The notes under the pieces: generated by a model
Database searches by the model: none
What the model saw: only the letters and a program-made list of their open reading frames with translations
What the model was told of the DNA's origin: nothing
Translations under genes and position numbers: made by a program
NCBI RefSeq assembly: GCF_039907765.1
Contig: NZ_JARDJI010000004.1
Location: 62,001 to 126,000, forward strand
Direction: 5' to 3'
Length of the DNA: 64,000 nucleotides
Source: Aminobacter sp039907765
Lineage (GTDB): Bacteria > Pseudomonadota > Alphaproteobacteria > Rhizobiales > Rhizobiaceae
Part shown: positions 25,548 to 34,933 of the stretch, piece by piece
Layout of the letters: each line of letters starts with the position of its first letter
How positions within the stretch are numbered: position 1 is the first letter of the stretch

Positions 25548-26417
25548 TTATTCCTGAAAATGTGGGCCGGGTCCGGGATGTCCGGCGCTGGAGGCCGCCC
25601 GCTCGCGGCCGAGCCTGTCCCCCTTTGCGGCAACAGTGGAACTCAAGAAGTGGTGAAGCAGGCTGGCGACTTCGCCCGGACGCTCAATGCACGGCAGGTG
25701 GCCGGCGCCGGCAATCGTGCGGAAGGCCGCAGCGGGAATTCGCCGCGCCGTGTCGGCAACGAGTTCCGGCGGGGTCGATTGGTCCTCTTCGCCGGCGATC
25801 ACCAGCGTCGGCGCGGCAATGCCGGCAATCGCGCCGGTCAGGTCGGCGTCGCGCAGCGCCCGGCAGGTGTCGGCGTAGCCCGTGGCCGGCGTGCGCTCCA
25901 GCATCCGCTGCCAGCCGGCGAAGGCGTCTGCCCGGGTGTCGCGGAAGCCGGCCGAGAACCAGCGTTCCATGATCTGGTCGCCGATCGCAGCGACGCCCCG
26001 TTGCATCACGGCCTCGATGCGGGTGTTCCAGGCCTCCGGCGTGCCGATCTTGGCCGCCGTGTCCATCAGCACCAGCCTTTCCACCCGCTCCGGCGCCCGC
26101 ACCGCGAGCTCCATCGCGATCAGCCCGCCGACCGACAGGCCGCACAGGGCGGCACTCCGCCAGCCCAGGTGATCGAGCAGGCCGACGAGGTCGGCCGCGT
26201 GATCGGCGATACCGTTGGGCGACTGTGCGACCTCGCTCAACCCGTGGCCGCGCTTGTCGTAGAACAGGAGGTCGAAATCGGCGGCGAGCGCGTCGGCGAC
26301 CTCGTCCCAGATCGCCAGGTCCGAGCCGAGCGAATTGGCGAAGACGATCCGGGGGCCGCCCCGGCGGCCGGCGCGGCGAAAATGGAGGACGATGCCGTTG
26401 CTTCTGGCGAAGGCCAT
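25548..26417 (-). CDS. pcaD: 3-oxoadipate enol-lactonase
   Basis: 289 residues, an alpha/beta hydrolase. The nucleophile elbow is CGLSVGG (Ser95), with acid GEEDQSTP and base GAGHLP. FANSLGSDLAIWDEV near the start is characteristic of PcaD, which opens 3-oxoadipate enol-lactone, the product of the catB and catC enzymes encoded at the other end of the operon. The last 25 residues are an Arg/Ser/Gly-rich tail of no obvious function. It lies 10 bases after livF. Confidence 0.87.
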   Translation of the reverse strand: MAFARSNGIVLHFRRAGRRGGPRIVFANSLGSDLAIWDEVADALAADFDLLFYDKRGHGLSEVAQSPNGIADHAADLVGLLDHLGWRSAALCGLSVGGLIAMELAVRAPERVERLVLMDTAAKIGTPEAWNTRIEAVMQRGVAAIGDQIMERWFSAGFRDTRADAFAGWQRMLERTPATGYADTCRALRDADLTGAIAGIAAPTLVIAGEEDQSTPPELVADTARRIPAAAFRTIAGAGHLPCIERPGEVASLLHHFLSSTVAAKGDRLGRERAASSAGHPGPGPHFQE

Positions 26418-26427
26418 GATGCGCGCC

Positions 26428-27141
26428 CTAGTGCAGGCCGAGATGGCGTTCGAGCAGCTCGGGCTGCGCCAGCAGCTCCGGCGGTGTGCCGTCGAACTCG
26501 ACGCCTCCCCTCGACATCACCACCATGCGGTCGGCGACCTTGGCGAGGTTCTTGATGTCCTTGTCGACGACGATGGTGGCGATGCCCTCGCCGCGGATGA
26601 CGGCGAGCGTCTTCCAGATCTCCTCCGCCACCAGCGGCGCCAGCCCCTCGGTCGCCTCGTCGATGAGGATGATGTCGGGATTGGTCATCAGCGCCCGGCC
26701 GATGGTCAGCATCTGCTGCTCGCCGCCGGAAAGCTGGTGGCCGCCGTTGCCACGGCGCTGGGCGAGGCGCGGAAACACCTGAAGCACGCGCTCCAGCGTC
26801 CAGCCGCGCTTGCCGTCGCGGCCGGCGCGCGACGCCATGACCAGGTTCTCGATCACCGAAAGCGAGCCGAAGACGCCGCGTCCCTCGGGCACGAAGGCAA
26901 CGCCGGCCTGCGAGATCGCCTCCGGCTTCTTGCCGCGGATCGAGCTGCCGTTCAGCTCGATGATGCCCTGGACCCGCGGCACCAGCCCCATCAGCGAGCG
27001 CAGCAAGGTGGTCTTGCCCATGCCGTTGCGGCCGATGAGCGCCACCTGCTCGCCGGGCCGCACCGCGAGACTCACGCCGTGAAGGATCTGGCTCGGCCCG
27101 TAGAAGCTCTCGAGCCGGTCGACTGTCAGGAGCATGTTCAT
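26428..27141 (-). CDS. Branched-chain-type ABC transporter ATPase, LivF family
   Basis: 237 residues. Walker A GRNGMGKTT, signature LSGGEQQ and Walker B IILIDEATEG are intact. It is one of two ATPases of a HAAT-family importer. Start ATGAACATG; the start overlaps the livG stop by four bases. Because it is embedded in a benzoate operon, aromatic-acid uptake is the likely role. Confidence 0.9.
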   Translation of the reverse strand: MNMLLTVDRLESFYGPSQILHGVSLAVRPGEQVALIGRNGMGKTTLLRSLMGLVPRVQGIIELNGSSIRGKKPEAISQAGVAFVPEGRGVFGSLSVIENLVMASRAGRDGKRGWTLERVLQVFPRLAQRRGNGGHQLSGGEQQMLTIGRALMTNPDIILIDEATEGLAPLVAEEIWKTLAVIRGEGIATIVVDKDIKNLAKVADRMVVMSRGGVEFDGTPPELLAQPELLERHLGLH

Positions 27142-27896
27142 GCCACTTCCTCCGCTTCTCCGAGATAGGCGGCCCGCACCACCGGATCGCGCCTGACGGC
27201 GTCGACCGTGCCCGAGGCGATGACCTTGCCGTCGGCCATGACGGTGAGCCGGTCGGCGATGGCGAAGACCGCGTCCATGTCGTGCTCGACCAGGAGCACG
27301 CCCCTGCCCGCCTTCAGCGACGCGATCAGCCCGGTCATGCGGCGCGCCTCGGCGTGCCCCATGCCGGCGAGCGGCTCGTCGAGCAGCACCAGCCGGGGTG
27401 CTGTGGCCAGCACCATGGCGACCTCGAGCTGGCGCTGTTCGCCATGGCTCATCGACTTCGCCGGGGTGTCGGCACGGCCTTCGAGGCCGACTTCGGCGAG
27501 TGCGGCAAGCGCCGCCTCGCGCACGTCGGCGCGGCGTTTGCCGTCGCAGCGCATGGCCAGCGCGCCAGGCCGCGTCGCCTGGGCGGCCAGCCGAGCGTTG
27601 TCGAACACCGTTCGCTCGGGAAAGATCGTGGTCTTCTGGTAGGAGCGGCCGATGCCGCCCCGGCAGCGCTGGTGCGGGCCGCTTACGGTGACGTCGCGGC
27701 CGTCGAGCAGGATCTTGCCGTCGGTCGGCCTGAGATCTCCCGACAACAGGTTGATGAGCGTCGACTTGCCCGCGCCGTTGGGGCCGATGACGGCATGGAC
27801 CTCGCCTTCGCGCACGCTGAGCGAAACGTCCGCGCAGGCGGCGAGCCCGCCGAAACGCTTGCCGAGGCCGCGGGCTTCGAGAACGTCAGCCGGCAT
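27138..27896 (-). CDS. Branched-chain-type ABC transporter ATPase, LivG family
   Basis: 252 residues with Walker A GPNGAGKST, signature MSHGEQRQLE (the variant usual for LivG) and Walker B LVLLDEPLAGM, followed by the H-loop VEHDMDAVF. It pairs with LivF beneath the LivH/LivM pore. It overlaps livM by 11 bases and livF by four, so translation is coupled. Confidence 0.9.
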   Translation of the reverse strand: MPADVLEARGLGKRFGGLAACADVSLSVREGEVHAVIGPNGAGKSTLINLLSGDLRPTDGKILLDGRDVTVSGPHQRCRGGIGRSYQKTTIFPERTVFDNARLAAQATRPGALAMRCDGKRRADVREAALAALAEVGLEGRADTPAKSMSHGEQRQLEVAMVLATAPRLVLLDEPLAGMGHAEARRMTGLIASLKAGRGVLLVEHDMDAVFAIADRLTVMADGKVIASGTVDAVRRDPVVRAAYLGEAEEVA

Positions 27897-28887
27897 TGTT
27901 CGCCTCCTTCAGGTTGAGCGCGGGCGTGCCTGTGCGCCTGCCGAGGCCGGCGAGCCGTGCCAGGTCCTGCAGGCCGCCGGGCGCGACCAGCACCAGCGCG
28001 ATGATGATCAGGCCATAGACGAGCTTCCAATCGTCGATGAAATACTTCAGCCCCTCCTCGAGCCCGGTCACGACCAGGGCGCCGGCGAGCGGCCCGGCGA
28101 CGCGGCGCGTGCCGCCGAGCACGACCATCACCAGCGCGGTGGCGGAGAGATGCCAGCCGAGCATCTGCGGCGCGACGAAGCCGAACTGGGCGGCCGAGAG
28201 ATAGCCGGCGAGGCCGGCCAGCGCGGCCGAGAGCACGAAGGCGACGAGCCGGACGCGGAACACCGGGATGCCGAGCGCCAGCGCACGCCTTTCGTTGTCG
28301 CGCGCCGCCGTCAGGGCATCGCCGAACGGTGTCGACAAGAGATGCCGGATCAGCCACCACGTCCCTGCCGCAGCTGCCAGCGCGGCAAGGTAGAAGGTCA
28401 CCGGATAGTCGAGATCGACGAGCACGGTCTCGCCCACCGACAGCACCGGCTTGACGTACAGGAACAGGCCGTCCGAGCCGCCGCCGACCGGGGTGTCGTG
28501 GAACAGGAAGAACAGCATCTCGCCGAAGGCGAGCGTCACCATAATGAAGTAGACGCCGCGCGTCCTGAGCGACAGGAGCCCGATGACCAGCGCCGCGGCG
28601 GCGGCAACCGCCACCGCCAGCGGCAGTGTCAGCAGCAACGACGGCGCGTCGTATTCGGGGGCGGCGAGCACCAGCGCATAACCGGCCAGGCCGAAGAAGG
28701 CCGCGTGGCAGAGGCTGACGAGACCGCCGAAGCCGACGGCGAGGTTCAGCGCCATGGCCAGCGTGCCGAGGATCAGCACCTTGGCCGCGAACTGCACGTA
28801 GTAGTCGGGAACCAGGGCCGGGAGCATCGCCGCCGCAACGGCGGCGGCAAGCAGCGCAAGATGGGTGCGCGAAGACAAGGGTTGCAT
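27886..28887 (-). CDS. Branched-chain-type ABC transporter permease, LivM family
   Basis: 333 residues with about ten hydrophobic segments, the first MLPALVPDYYVQFAAKVLIL. The EAA-like loop includes DALTAARDNERRALALGIPV, typical of LivM. There is one base between the livH stop and this ATG, so they are tightly coupled. It forms the pore with LivH. Confidence 0.9.
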   Translation of the reverse strand: MQPLSSRTHLALLAAAVAAAMLPALVPDYYVQFAAKVLILGTLAMALNLAVGFGGLVSLCHAAFFGLAGYALVLAAPEYDAPSLLLTLPLAVAVAAAAALVIGLLSLRTRGVYFIMVTLAFGEMLFFLFHDTPVGGGSDGLFLYVKPVLSVGETVLVDLDYPVTFYLAALAAAAGTWWLIRHLLSTPFGDALTAARDNERRALALGIPVFRVRLVAFVLSAALAGLAGYLSAAQFGFVAPQMLGWHLSATALVMVVLGGTRRVAGPLAGALVVTGLEEGLKYFIDDWKLVYGLIIIALVLVAPGGLQDLARLAGLGRRTGTPALNLKEANNAG

Positions 28888-28888
28888 C

Positions 28889-29761
28889 TCACACCTCCCG
28901 TTTGCCGAGGATGCCGGTGGGGCGCACGATCAGGACCGCGGCCATCAGCACGTAGACGAGGATGCCGGCGAGTTCGGGCATGAACACCTTGCCGAACGTG
29001 TCGATCAGCCCGATCAGCAGCGCGCCGATGGCGGCTCCCGGCACCGAGCCGATGCCGCCGAGCACCACCACCACGAAGGACAGGATGAGCATGCCGTCGC
29101 CCATGCCGGGGAACACCGTCGAGATCGGCGCGATCACCGCTCCGGCCAGAGCTGCGAGCGCGATGCCTATGGCAAAGACGTAGCGGTTGACGCTGTCGAA
29201 CGGGATGCCCAGCGCGCGCGTCATTTCGCGGTTCTCGGCGCCGGCGCGCACCACCATGCCGATCCTGGTGCGGCGGATCACCAGGAAGATGGCGACCGCA
29301 ACCGCCAGGCAGAGCAGGCTGACGGCCAGCCGGTAGACCGGATAGTTCAGCACGTCGGTCAGCGGCAACGAGCCGGAAAGCCATTCCGGCAGCGGCACCG
29401 ACTGCACGTCGCGCCCGAACAGCATCTGGCGCAGCTCGTCGACGACGAGGATCAGGCCGAAGCTGAGCAGCACCTGCGAGAGATGGTCGCGGCCGTAGAG
29501 CCGGCGGATGAACACGCTCTCCAGCGCCATGCCGACGAGGAAGCTGATGGCGAAGGCGCCTGTGATGCCGATGGCGAAATTGCCGGTGGCGACTGTCAGC
29601 CACCAGGCGAGATAGGCGCCCAGCATGTAGAAGACGCCGTGCGCGAGGTTGATCACTCCGAGGATGCCGAAGACCAGGGTCAGGCCGCTCGCGACGAGAA
29701 ACAGCACGAGCCCATACTGGACGGCATTGAGGAGCTGGATGGCGAAGGTGCCGATATCCAT
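28889..29761 (-). CDS. Branched-chain-type ABC transporter permease, LivH family
   Basis: 290 residues and about eight membrane segments. The opening MDIGTFAIQLLNAVQYGLVL and INLAHGVFYMLGAYLAW are diagnostic of LivH, as is RTRIGMVVRAGAENREMTRA in the coupling loop. AGGAG six bases before the ATG sets the start. A perfect hairpin separates it from the upstream binding-protein gene. Confidence 0.9.
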   Translation of the reverse strand: MDIGTFAIQLLNAVQYGLVLFLVASGLTLVFGILGVINLAHGVFYMLGAYLAWWLTVATGNFAIGITGAFAISFLVGMALESVFIRRLYGRDHLSQVLLSFGLILVVDELRQMLFGRDVQSVPLPEWLSGSLPLTDVLNYPVYRLAVSLLCLAVAVAIFLVIRRTRIGMVVRAGAENREMTRALGIPFDSVNRYVFAIGIALAALAGAVIAPISTVFPGMGDGMLILSFVVVVLGGIGSVPGAAIGALLIGLIDTFGKVFMPELAGILVYVLMAAVLIVRPTGILGKREV

Positions 29762-29785
29762 GACGGTCTCCTGTCCGAGAGGGGA

Positions 29786-29804
29786 GCGGGCGCATGGCGC
29801 CCGC
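29786..29804 (-). promoter_or_regulatory. Intercistronic hairpin after the binding-protein gene
   Basis: Perfect 8-bp arms GCGGGCGC / GCGCCCGC with a 3-base loop, four bases past the binding-protein stop. It likely stabilises the upstream mRNA or attenuates downstream reading so that binding protein exceeds permease. Confidence 0.5.
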
Positions 29805-29807
29805 CGT

Positions 29808-31022
29808 TCAGGCCATGCGGCAGCCGCGCGCGGGGTCCCGCACCGCTTCGCCGGCGACCGAGACGAAGGCGTTGCGCCCGTCGCGGACCTCGCGGAGGTA
29901 GATGTTCTGGATCGGGTTGTGCGCGGCCGAGAAGCTGAGCGGCCCGCGCGGGCTGTCGATCTTGGCGCCCGCCATGGCGGCAAACAGCGCCTCGCGCGCC
30001 GAGGCGTCGCCGCCGGTGGCGGTCAAGCCCGCTTCCAGCAGTGCCGCCGCGTCAAAACCCTGGACGGCGTAGATGTCGCCCGCCTCGCCGGTCTTGGCCT
30101 GGAAGGCCGACAGGAACGCCTTGTTGGCCGGATTGTCGAGGTCGTCGGCATAATGCAGCGTGGTGCGGATGCCGCTCGCCGCGTCGCCCTGCGCCTTCAG
30201 CGTGCCGTCGGTCAGGAAGCCGGTGCCGTAGAGCGGGATCTTGCCCTTGAGCCCCGCGGCCGCATAGTCGGTGACGAATTTCACCGCCCCGCCGCCGGCG
30301 AAGAAGGCGAACACCGCGTCGGGCTTCAGCGTGGCGATCTGCGTGATCAACGCCTGGAATTCGACTTCCGGGAATGGCAGCGTCAGCCCCTCGACGACCT
30401 TGCCGCCGGCGGCCTCGAAGCCTTCGGTGAAGGCGCCGACCATCTGCTGGCCTGCGGTGTAGCGCCAGGTGATGGTGAGTACGTTGCGGTGGCCTTCGTC
30501 ATACACGACCTTGCCCATCGGATGGGCAGGCTGCCAGTTGGAGAACGAGGTGCGGAAGATGTTCGGCGCGCAGAGCGGCCCCGTCGCCTCGTCGGCGCCG
30601 GCATTCGGAATGATCAGCGGCACGCCGCTGTCGCGCGCCACCTTCACCATCGCCATGGCGACGCCGGAGTGCACGGTGCCGATCACCACGTCGGCCTTGT
30701 CGCGGCTGACCAGCCTGTTCATGTTGTCGGTCGCGGTTTCGGGCTTGGACTCGTCGTCGAGGCGGATGAACTCAACCTTGCGTCCGCCGAGCATGCCGGA
30801 TTTCTGCTCGACATAGAGGTTGAAGCCGTTCTCGATGAACTGCCCGAGCCTGGCGTAGGTGCCGCTGAAGGGCAGCATCAGCCCGACCTTGAGCGGTGCT
30901 CCCTGGGCGATGGCAGGCTTGGGAAATCCGAGGGCGAGGCCTGCGGCGCCGGCCGCCGTTGCGCCGAGAAAGTTCCTGCGCGTGATTACCAGGGTCTGCG
31001 CTGTGGACTTGATGTTGGTCAT
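29808..31022 (-). CDS. ABC transporter substrate-binding protein, Tat-type signal (HAAT family)
   Basis: 404 residues. A twin-arginine motif (TRRNFLGATAAGAAGLALGF) leads a Peripla_BP_6 fold: LKVGLMLPFSGTYARLGQFI, VVIGTVHSGVAMAM and IPLYGTGFLTDGTL. It binds the ligand in the periplasm for LivHMGF. The setting between benD and livH suggests an aromatic acid such as benzoate. The C-terminal Cys-containing end is short and unremarkable. Confidence 0.88.
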   Translation of the reverse strand: MTNIKSTAQTLVITRRNFLGATAAGAAGLALGFPKPAIAQGAPLKVGLMLPFSGTYARLGQFIENGFNLYVEQKSGMLGGRKVEFIRLDDESKPETATDNMNRLVSRDKADVVIGTVHSGVAMAMVKVARDSGVPLIIPNAGADEATGPLCAPNIFRTSFSNWQPAHPMGKVVYDEGHRNVLTITWRYTAGQQMVGAFTEGFEAAGGKVVEGLTLPFPEVEFQALITQIATLKPDAVFAFFAGGGAVKFVTDYAAAGLKGKIPLYGTGFLTDGTLKAQGDAASGIRTTLHYADDLDNPANKAFLSAFQAKTGEAGDIYAVQGFDAAALLEAGLTATGGDASAREALFAAMAGAKIDSPRGPLSFSAAHNPIQNIYLREVRDGRNAFVSVAGEAVRDPARGCRMA

Positions 31023-31091
31023 TTCACACTCCTCCGTTTGTTGTCGTTCATCAGCTTGTCAGCGTGCGAGGCCTCCTCCTCGCAAGCCGCC

Positions 31092-31880
31092 TCAGCCGCT
31101 GTCGCCGCCACCCACCGGCAAGATGGTGCCGGTCACGTACGAGGCCTCGTCCGAGGCCAGGAACAGGATGGCGTTGGCCTGCTCTTCGAGCGTGCCGTAG
31201 CGTTTCATGAAGCTGGTGGCCTTGGTCTGCTCGACCACCTCCTGCATCCAGGTCGCGTCGCGCTCGTCCTGGGCCGAGGTGTTGCGCGGAATGCGGCGCG
31301 CCGGCGCCTCGGTGCCACCCGGCGCCACCGCATTGACGCGGATGCCGCGCTCGGCATTCTCCATCGCCATTGCCACCGTCAGCCCGTTGACCGCGCCCTT
31401 GGCCGCCGAATAGGGCACGCGGTTGATGCCGCGCGTGGCGATCGACGAGACGTTGACGATCGACCCGCCGCCGGCCTCGATCATCAGCGGCAGCACGGCG
31501 CGGCAGCACCACAGGGTCGGAAACAGCGACCGGCGGATCTCCGCCTCGATCTGCGCCTCGTCGAAATGTTCGAACGGCCGCATCCAGATCGCGCCGCCGA
31601 CATTGTTGACCAGCACGTCGACGCGTCCGAGCGCGGCGCGCGCCTCCTCGATGGCACCGCGTGCGCCGGCCCAGCCTTCGAGGTCGGCAAGTATGGCGAC
31701 CGCCCTGCCGCCGGCCGCCACGATCTCGGCCGCGGCTTCCTTGACCAGTTCGGAGCGGTCGACCAGCGCCACATGCGCGCCTTCGCTCGCGGCTTGCATC
31801 GCCACCTGGCGGCCGATGCCTTGCGCGGCACCGGTGACGACCAGCGCCTTGCCGGCGAAACGCTGCGCCCGGCCGGTCAC
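31092..31880 (-). CDS. benD: Benzoate cis-diol dehydrogenase (SDR)
   Basis: 262 residues from a GTG start. SDR motifs: VVTGAAQGIGRQ, NNVGG, SIVNVSS (Ser) and YSAAK (Tyr-x3-Lys). It rearomatises 1,6-dihydroxycyclohexa-2,4-diene-1-carboxylate to catechol with loss of CO2 and reduction of NAD+. The GTG overlaps the benC stop as GTGA, indicating coupled translation. Operon order benA-benB-benC-benD supports the name. Confidence 0.9.
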   Translation of the reverse strand: MTGRAQRFAGKALVVTGAAQGIGRQVAMQAASEGAHVALVDRSELVKEAAAEIVAAGGRAVAILADLEGWAGARGAIEEARAALGRVDVLVNNVGGAIWMRPFEHFDEAQIEAEIRRSLFPTLWCCRAVLPLMIEAGGGSIVNVSSIATRGINRVPYSAAKGAVNGLTVAMAMENAERGIRVNAVAPGGTEAPARRIPRNTSAQDERDATWMQEVVEQTKATSFMKRYGTLEEQANAILFLASDEASYVTGTILPVGGGDSG

Positions 31881-32896
31881 GTCGTCGTCTCCGCCGCGAG
31901 GAACTTCTCGTAGTGGAAGGAGGCGGGTTTCACGCCGATCCTGTCGAAATGCGCCTTCACGGCATCCACCATCGGCGGCGGGCCGCAGAGATAGACGTCG
32001 GCCTCGCCGTCGTTGAGGTCGGCCGCGCCGAAGTGATCGGTGACGAAACCCTTCAGGCCGTGGGCGCTGTCCTTGTCGGCCACGCACACGTCGTAGCTGA
32101 AGTTGGCCATCGTTTCGGCGAAGCGGGCGAGCTTCTCGACCTCGACCATGTCGGCGTCGCGCGTCACGCCATAGACCAGCCGCACCGGATGGGCTGGTCC
32201 GCCCTCCTCGTCGAGATGTTCGAGCATGGCGAGGAAGGGCGCGAGCCCCGTGCCGCCGGCGAGGAACAGCGTCGGCCTGCGGATCTCGCGCAGGTAGAAC
32301 GCCCCCACCGGGCCGCGCAGGGTCAGCCGGTCGCCGGAAGTCGCCTGGCTGGACAGATAGGTCGACATCAGTCCACCCGGGATGTTGCGCACCAGGAAGT
32401 CGGCGCGGCCGCCCGACACGCAGGACGAGAACGAATAGGCCCGGCTCTCGGCCGTGCCCGGAACCGACACCTGCATGTACTGGCCGGGCAGGAAGCTGAG
32501 CGCTTCCGGCTGGTCGAGCGCGACGGTGAAGCCGATCGTGGTGTTGGAGAGCTTGCGCACGTCGGCGATCGCGGCCTCGAACACAGTCGGTCCGCTCTTG
32601 CACAGGGCCGAGGTCGCCGGGATGCTGATGACGCAGTCGCTCTCGGGGCGGAACTGGCAGGTCAGCACGAAACCTTCGGAGGCCTCGTCCTCGGTCAGCG
32701 CGTCCTCGATGTAGTCGCCCATCCTGAAGCGGCCGGACTCGCACTTGCTCTTGCAGGTGCCGCAGGCGCCGTCGCGGCAGTCCATCGGAATGTTGAGGCG
32801 GGCCCGGTAGGCTGCGTCGGCCACGACCTCGTTGCCGTCGCATTCGATGAAGCGGGTGACGCCGTCTTCGAAGTTCAAGGCTATCCTGTGTGCCAT
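31877..32896 (-). CDS. benC: Benzoate 1,2-dioxygenase reductase component
   Basis: 339 residues. An N-terminal plant-type ferredoxin has [2Fe-2S] ligands Cys40, Cys45, Cys48 and Cys80 (MDCRDGACGTCKSKC; FVLTCQ). An FAD domain (SRAYSFSS) and an NAD domain (FLAGGTGLAPFLAM; YLCGPPPMV) follow. It passes electrons from NADH to the BenAB oxygenase. GGGAGG lies upstream of the ATG. Length and domain order are standard for BenC. Confidence 0.93.
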   Translation of the reverse strand: MAHRIALNFEDGVTRFIECDGNEVVADAAYRARLNIPMDCRDGACGTCKSKCESGRFRMGDYIEDALTEDEASEGFVLTCQFRPESDCVISIPATSALCKSGPTVFEAAIADVRKLSNTTIGFTVALDQPEALSFLPGQYMQVSVPGTAESRAYSFSSCVSGGRADFLVRNIPGGLMSTYLSSQATSGDRLTLRGPVGAFYLREIRRPTLFLAGGTGLAPFLAMLEHLDEEGGPAHPVRLVYGVTRDADMVEVEKLARFAETMANFSYDVCVADKDSAHGLKGFVTDHFGAADLNDGEADVYLCGPPPMVDAVKAHFDRIGVKPASFHYEKFLAAETTT

Positions 32897-32916
32897 GGCT
32901 CGATCCTCCCTGGCTG

Positions 32917-33408
32917 TCAGACGTGGTAGATGTCGATGACGTGGTGGATGTAGTCGTTGGTCAGCACGACCTTCTTGCGGGCGATCTTCAGCCCGCCCTC
33001 GCCCTTCTCGAGCGTGTAGAACGACGCTCCGTAGTAGGAATCGGTGGTCTTGTAGCGGAAGTTGAAGGTCAGCCAGTTGAAGCGGACCTGCAGCTTCTCC
33101 GCGTCCTGTTCCAGGATCTCGACGTTCGAGATGTGATGGATGGTGCGCGGCTCCGGCAGGCTGGTGGCGCTGGAGCGCTCGGTGCGGATGCGGAAGATGC
33201 GGTCCTCCAGCCCCTGCTTGGTGGGATAGTACATCAGCGAGATTTCGGTCTGCGGGTCCTCGACGAGGGTCTCGTCGTCGTCCCAGGACGGCATCCAGAA
33301 CTCGGCATGCGGGGCGTAGAGCGCGAGCCATTCGTCCCACTGCCTGTCGTCGAGGAAGCGGGCCTCGCGATAGAGGAACTCTTCGACCTCTTGGCGTGAA
33401 ATGGTCAT
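32917..33408 (-). CDS. benB: Benzoate 1,2-dioxygenase beta subunit
   Basis: 163 residues, the small cone-shaped subunit of Rieske oxygenases. Visible motifs are FLYREARFLDDRQWDEWLAL, YPTKQGLEDRIFRIRTERS and the C-terminal KKVVLTNDYIHHVIDIYHV. It is structural; catalysis lies in BenA. It lies between benA and benC. Confidence 0.92.
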   Translation of the reverse strand: MTISRQEVEEFLYREARFLDDRQWDEWLALYAPHAEFWMPSWDDDETLVEDPQTEISLMYYPTKQGLEDRIFRIRTERSSATSLPEPRTIHHISNVEILEQDAEKLQVRFNWLTFNFRYKTTDSYYGASFYTLEKGEGGLKIARKKVVLTNDYIHHVIDIYHV

Positions 33409-33420
33409 GACGTCTCCTTC

Positions 33421-33443
33421 CGCGGACCGTCTTCGGGTCCGCG
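33421..33443 (-). promoter_or_regulatory. Hairpin between benA and benB
   Basis: 8-bp arms CGCGGACC / GGTCCGCG with a 7-base loop in the 94-base gap. It is similar in size to the other intercistronic hairpins of this operon. Confidence 0.45.
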
Positions 33444-33502
33444 CCGTGCGGGCGTGTTGCTGTGAAAGGGCGGCGCGTTCGGTCCCGCCGCCCGGGGCTC
33501 GG

Positions 33503-34873
33503 TCAGTCGGTCGGGTTGCGGCCGATCGCCTTTTCCAGCGTCTCTTTCCAGTATTTGTGCTGGATCACGAACAGGCCCTCGTCCTCGGTCTTGGCCCCGG
33601 ACAGCAGGGGCTTGAGGCCGATCGCCTTGGCGCCTTCGTCGGCACCCTCGATCCAGTGCGTGGCGCCACGGCTGAGGTCGTTCCATGCCGCCTGCCGCGC
33701 CTGGTAGCCGATCTGGCAGGAGCGGAACTCTTCCAGGTCGTCGGGCGTCGCCATGCCGGAGGCGTTGAAGAAGTCCTCGTACTGGCGGATGCGGCGGGCA
33801 CGTGCCTCGGCACCCTCGCCCTTGGGCGCGATGCAGTAGATGGTGACCTCCGTCTTGTCGACCGAGATGGGCCGGTACATCCGGATCTGCGAGGAGAACT
33901 GGTCCATCAGGTAGACGTTGGGGTAGAGGCACAGGTTGCGCGAGCGGTCGATCATCCAGTCGGCCCAGGACTGGCCGAACTTCTCGGTCAGCTCGCCGCG
34001 CTTCTCGGCCAGCGGCCGGTCCTCCGGATTGCTCCAGCGGGTCCAGAGCAGGAGGTGGCCATGCTCGAACGAGTAGAAGCCGCCGCCCTGCTTGGCCCAG
34101 GACGAGGCGTCCATGGCGCGGGTGACGTCGACGCCGGCGGCAGCCGCCAGCGCGTCCTTGCGGTGGTTGGTGGTCGCCGCGTAGTTCCAGTGCACGGACG
34201 AGACGTGATAGCCGTCGGCGCCGTTCTCGGTCTGCAGCTTCCAGTTCCCGTCATAGACATAGGTCGAGCCGCCGCGCAGCACTTCCAGCCCGTCGGGCGA
34301 CTGGTCGACGATCATGTCGATGATCCGTGCCGCCTCGCCGAGATGCTGTTCGAGCGGCAGCACGTCGGCATTCAGGCTGCCGAACAGGAAGCCGCGATAG
34401 CTCTCGAAGCGGGCCACCTTGGTCAGGTCGTGCGAGCCGTTCTTGTTGAACTGCTCGGGATAGCCGGCACCGTCGGGGTCCTTGGCCTTGAGCAGCTTGC
34501 CGCTGTTGGAGAAGGTCCAGCCGTGGAACGGGCAGGTATAGGTGCTCTTGTTGCCGCGCTTGTGGCGGCACACCATCGCACCGCGATGCGAGCAGGCGTT
34601 GAGGAAGCAGTGCAGATCGCCCTTGCGGTCGCGCGAGATGACGATCGGCTGGCGGCCGATATGGCCGGTCAGGAAGTCGTTGGCGTTCGGGATCTGGCTT
34701 TCATGGGCGAGATAGACCCAGTTGCCTTCCCAGATGTGCCGCATCTCCAGCTCGAACAGGTCGGGATCGGTGAAGATGTCCCGCCGGCAGCGATAGGCGC
34801 CGGTGGCGGGGTCGTCGACGACGGCAGCTTCGAGCGTTTCCTCGATATGCCGGTTGGCGATTGAGTCCAGCAT
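33503..34873 (-). CDS. benA: Benzoate 1,2-dioxygenase alpha subunit (Rieske oxygenase)
   Basis: 456 residues. Rieske ligands are Cys94, His96, Cys114 and His117 (ACSHRGAMVC; TCPFHGW). The mononuclear iron site follows ENGADGYHVSSVHW, which contains the two His, and the bridging Asp lies in the same segment. It adds O2 across C1-C2 of benzoate. I chose the ATG at 34873 because GGAGG lies eight bases upstream; an apparent earlier GTG overlaps that ribosome site. Confidence 0.94.
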   Translation of the reverse strand: MLDSIANRHIEETLEAAVVDDPATGAYRCRRDIFTDPDLFELEMRHIWEGNWVYLAHESQIPNANDFLTGHIGRQPIVISRDRKGDLHCFLNACSHRGAMVCRHKRGNKSTYTCPFHGWTFSNSGKLLKAKDPDGAGYPEQFNKNGSHDLTKVARFESYRGFLFGSLNADVLPLEQHLGEAARIIDMIVDQSPDGLEVLRGGSTYVYDGNWKLQTENGADGYHVSSVHWNYAATTNHRKDALAAAAGVDVTRAMDASSWAKQGGGFYSFEHGHLLLWTRWSNPEDRPLAEKRGELTEKFGQSWADWMIDRSRNLCLYPNVYLMDQFSSQIRMYRPISVDKTEVTIYCIAPKGEGAEARARRIRQYEDFFNASGMATPDDLEEFRSCQIGYQARQAAWNDLSRGATHWIEGADEGAKAIGLKPLLSGAKTEDEGLFVIQHKYWKETLEKAIGRNPTD

Positions 34874-34897
34874 CTTGAAATCCTCCACGAGAGAACA

Positions 34898-34921
34898 GCG
34901 CGCCGCCTCTCCTCGGCGCGC
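34898..34921 (-). promoter_or_regulatory. Hairpin between catA and benA
   Basis: 8-bp arms GCGCGCCG / CGGCGCGC with an 8-base loop, in the 60-base gap upstream of benA. Confidence 0.45.
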
Positions 34922-34933
34922 CGGTTGCGGCTG

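Noticed and set aside
33401..34864. Plus-strand frame opposite benA and benB
   Set aside because: Antisense shadow of the Rieske oxygenase genes.
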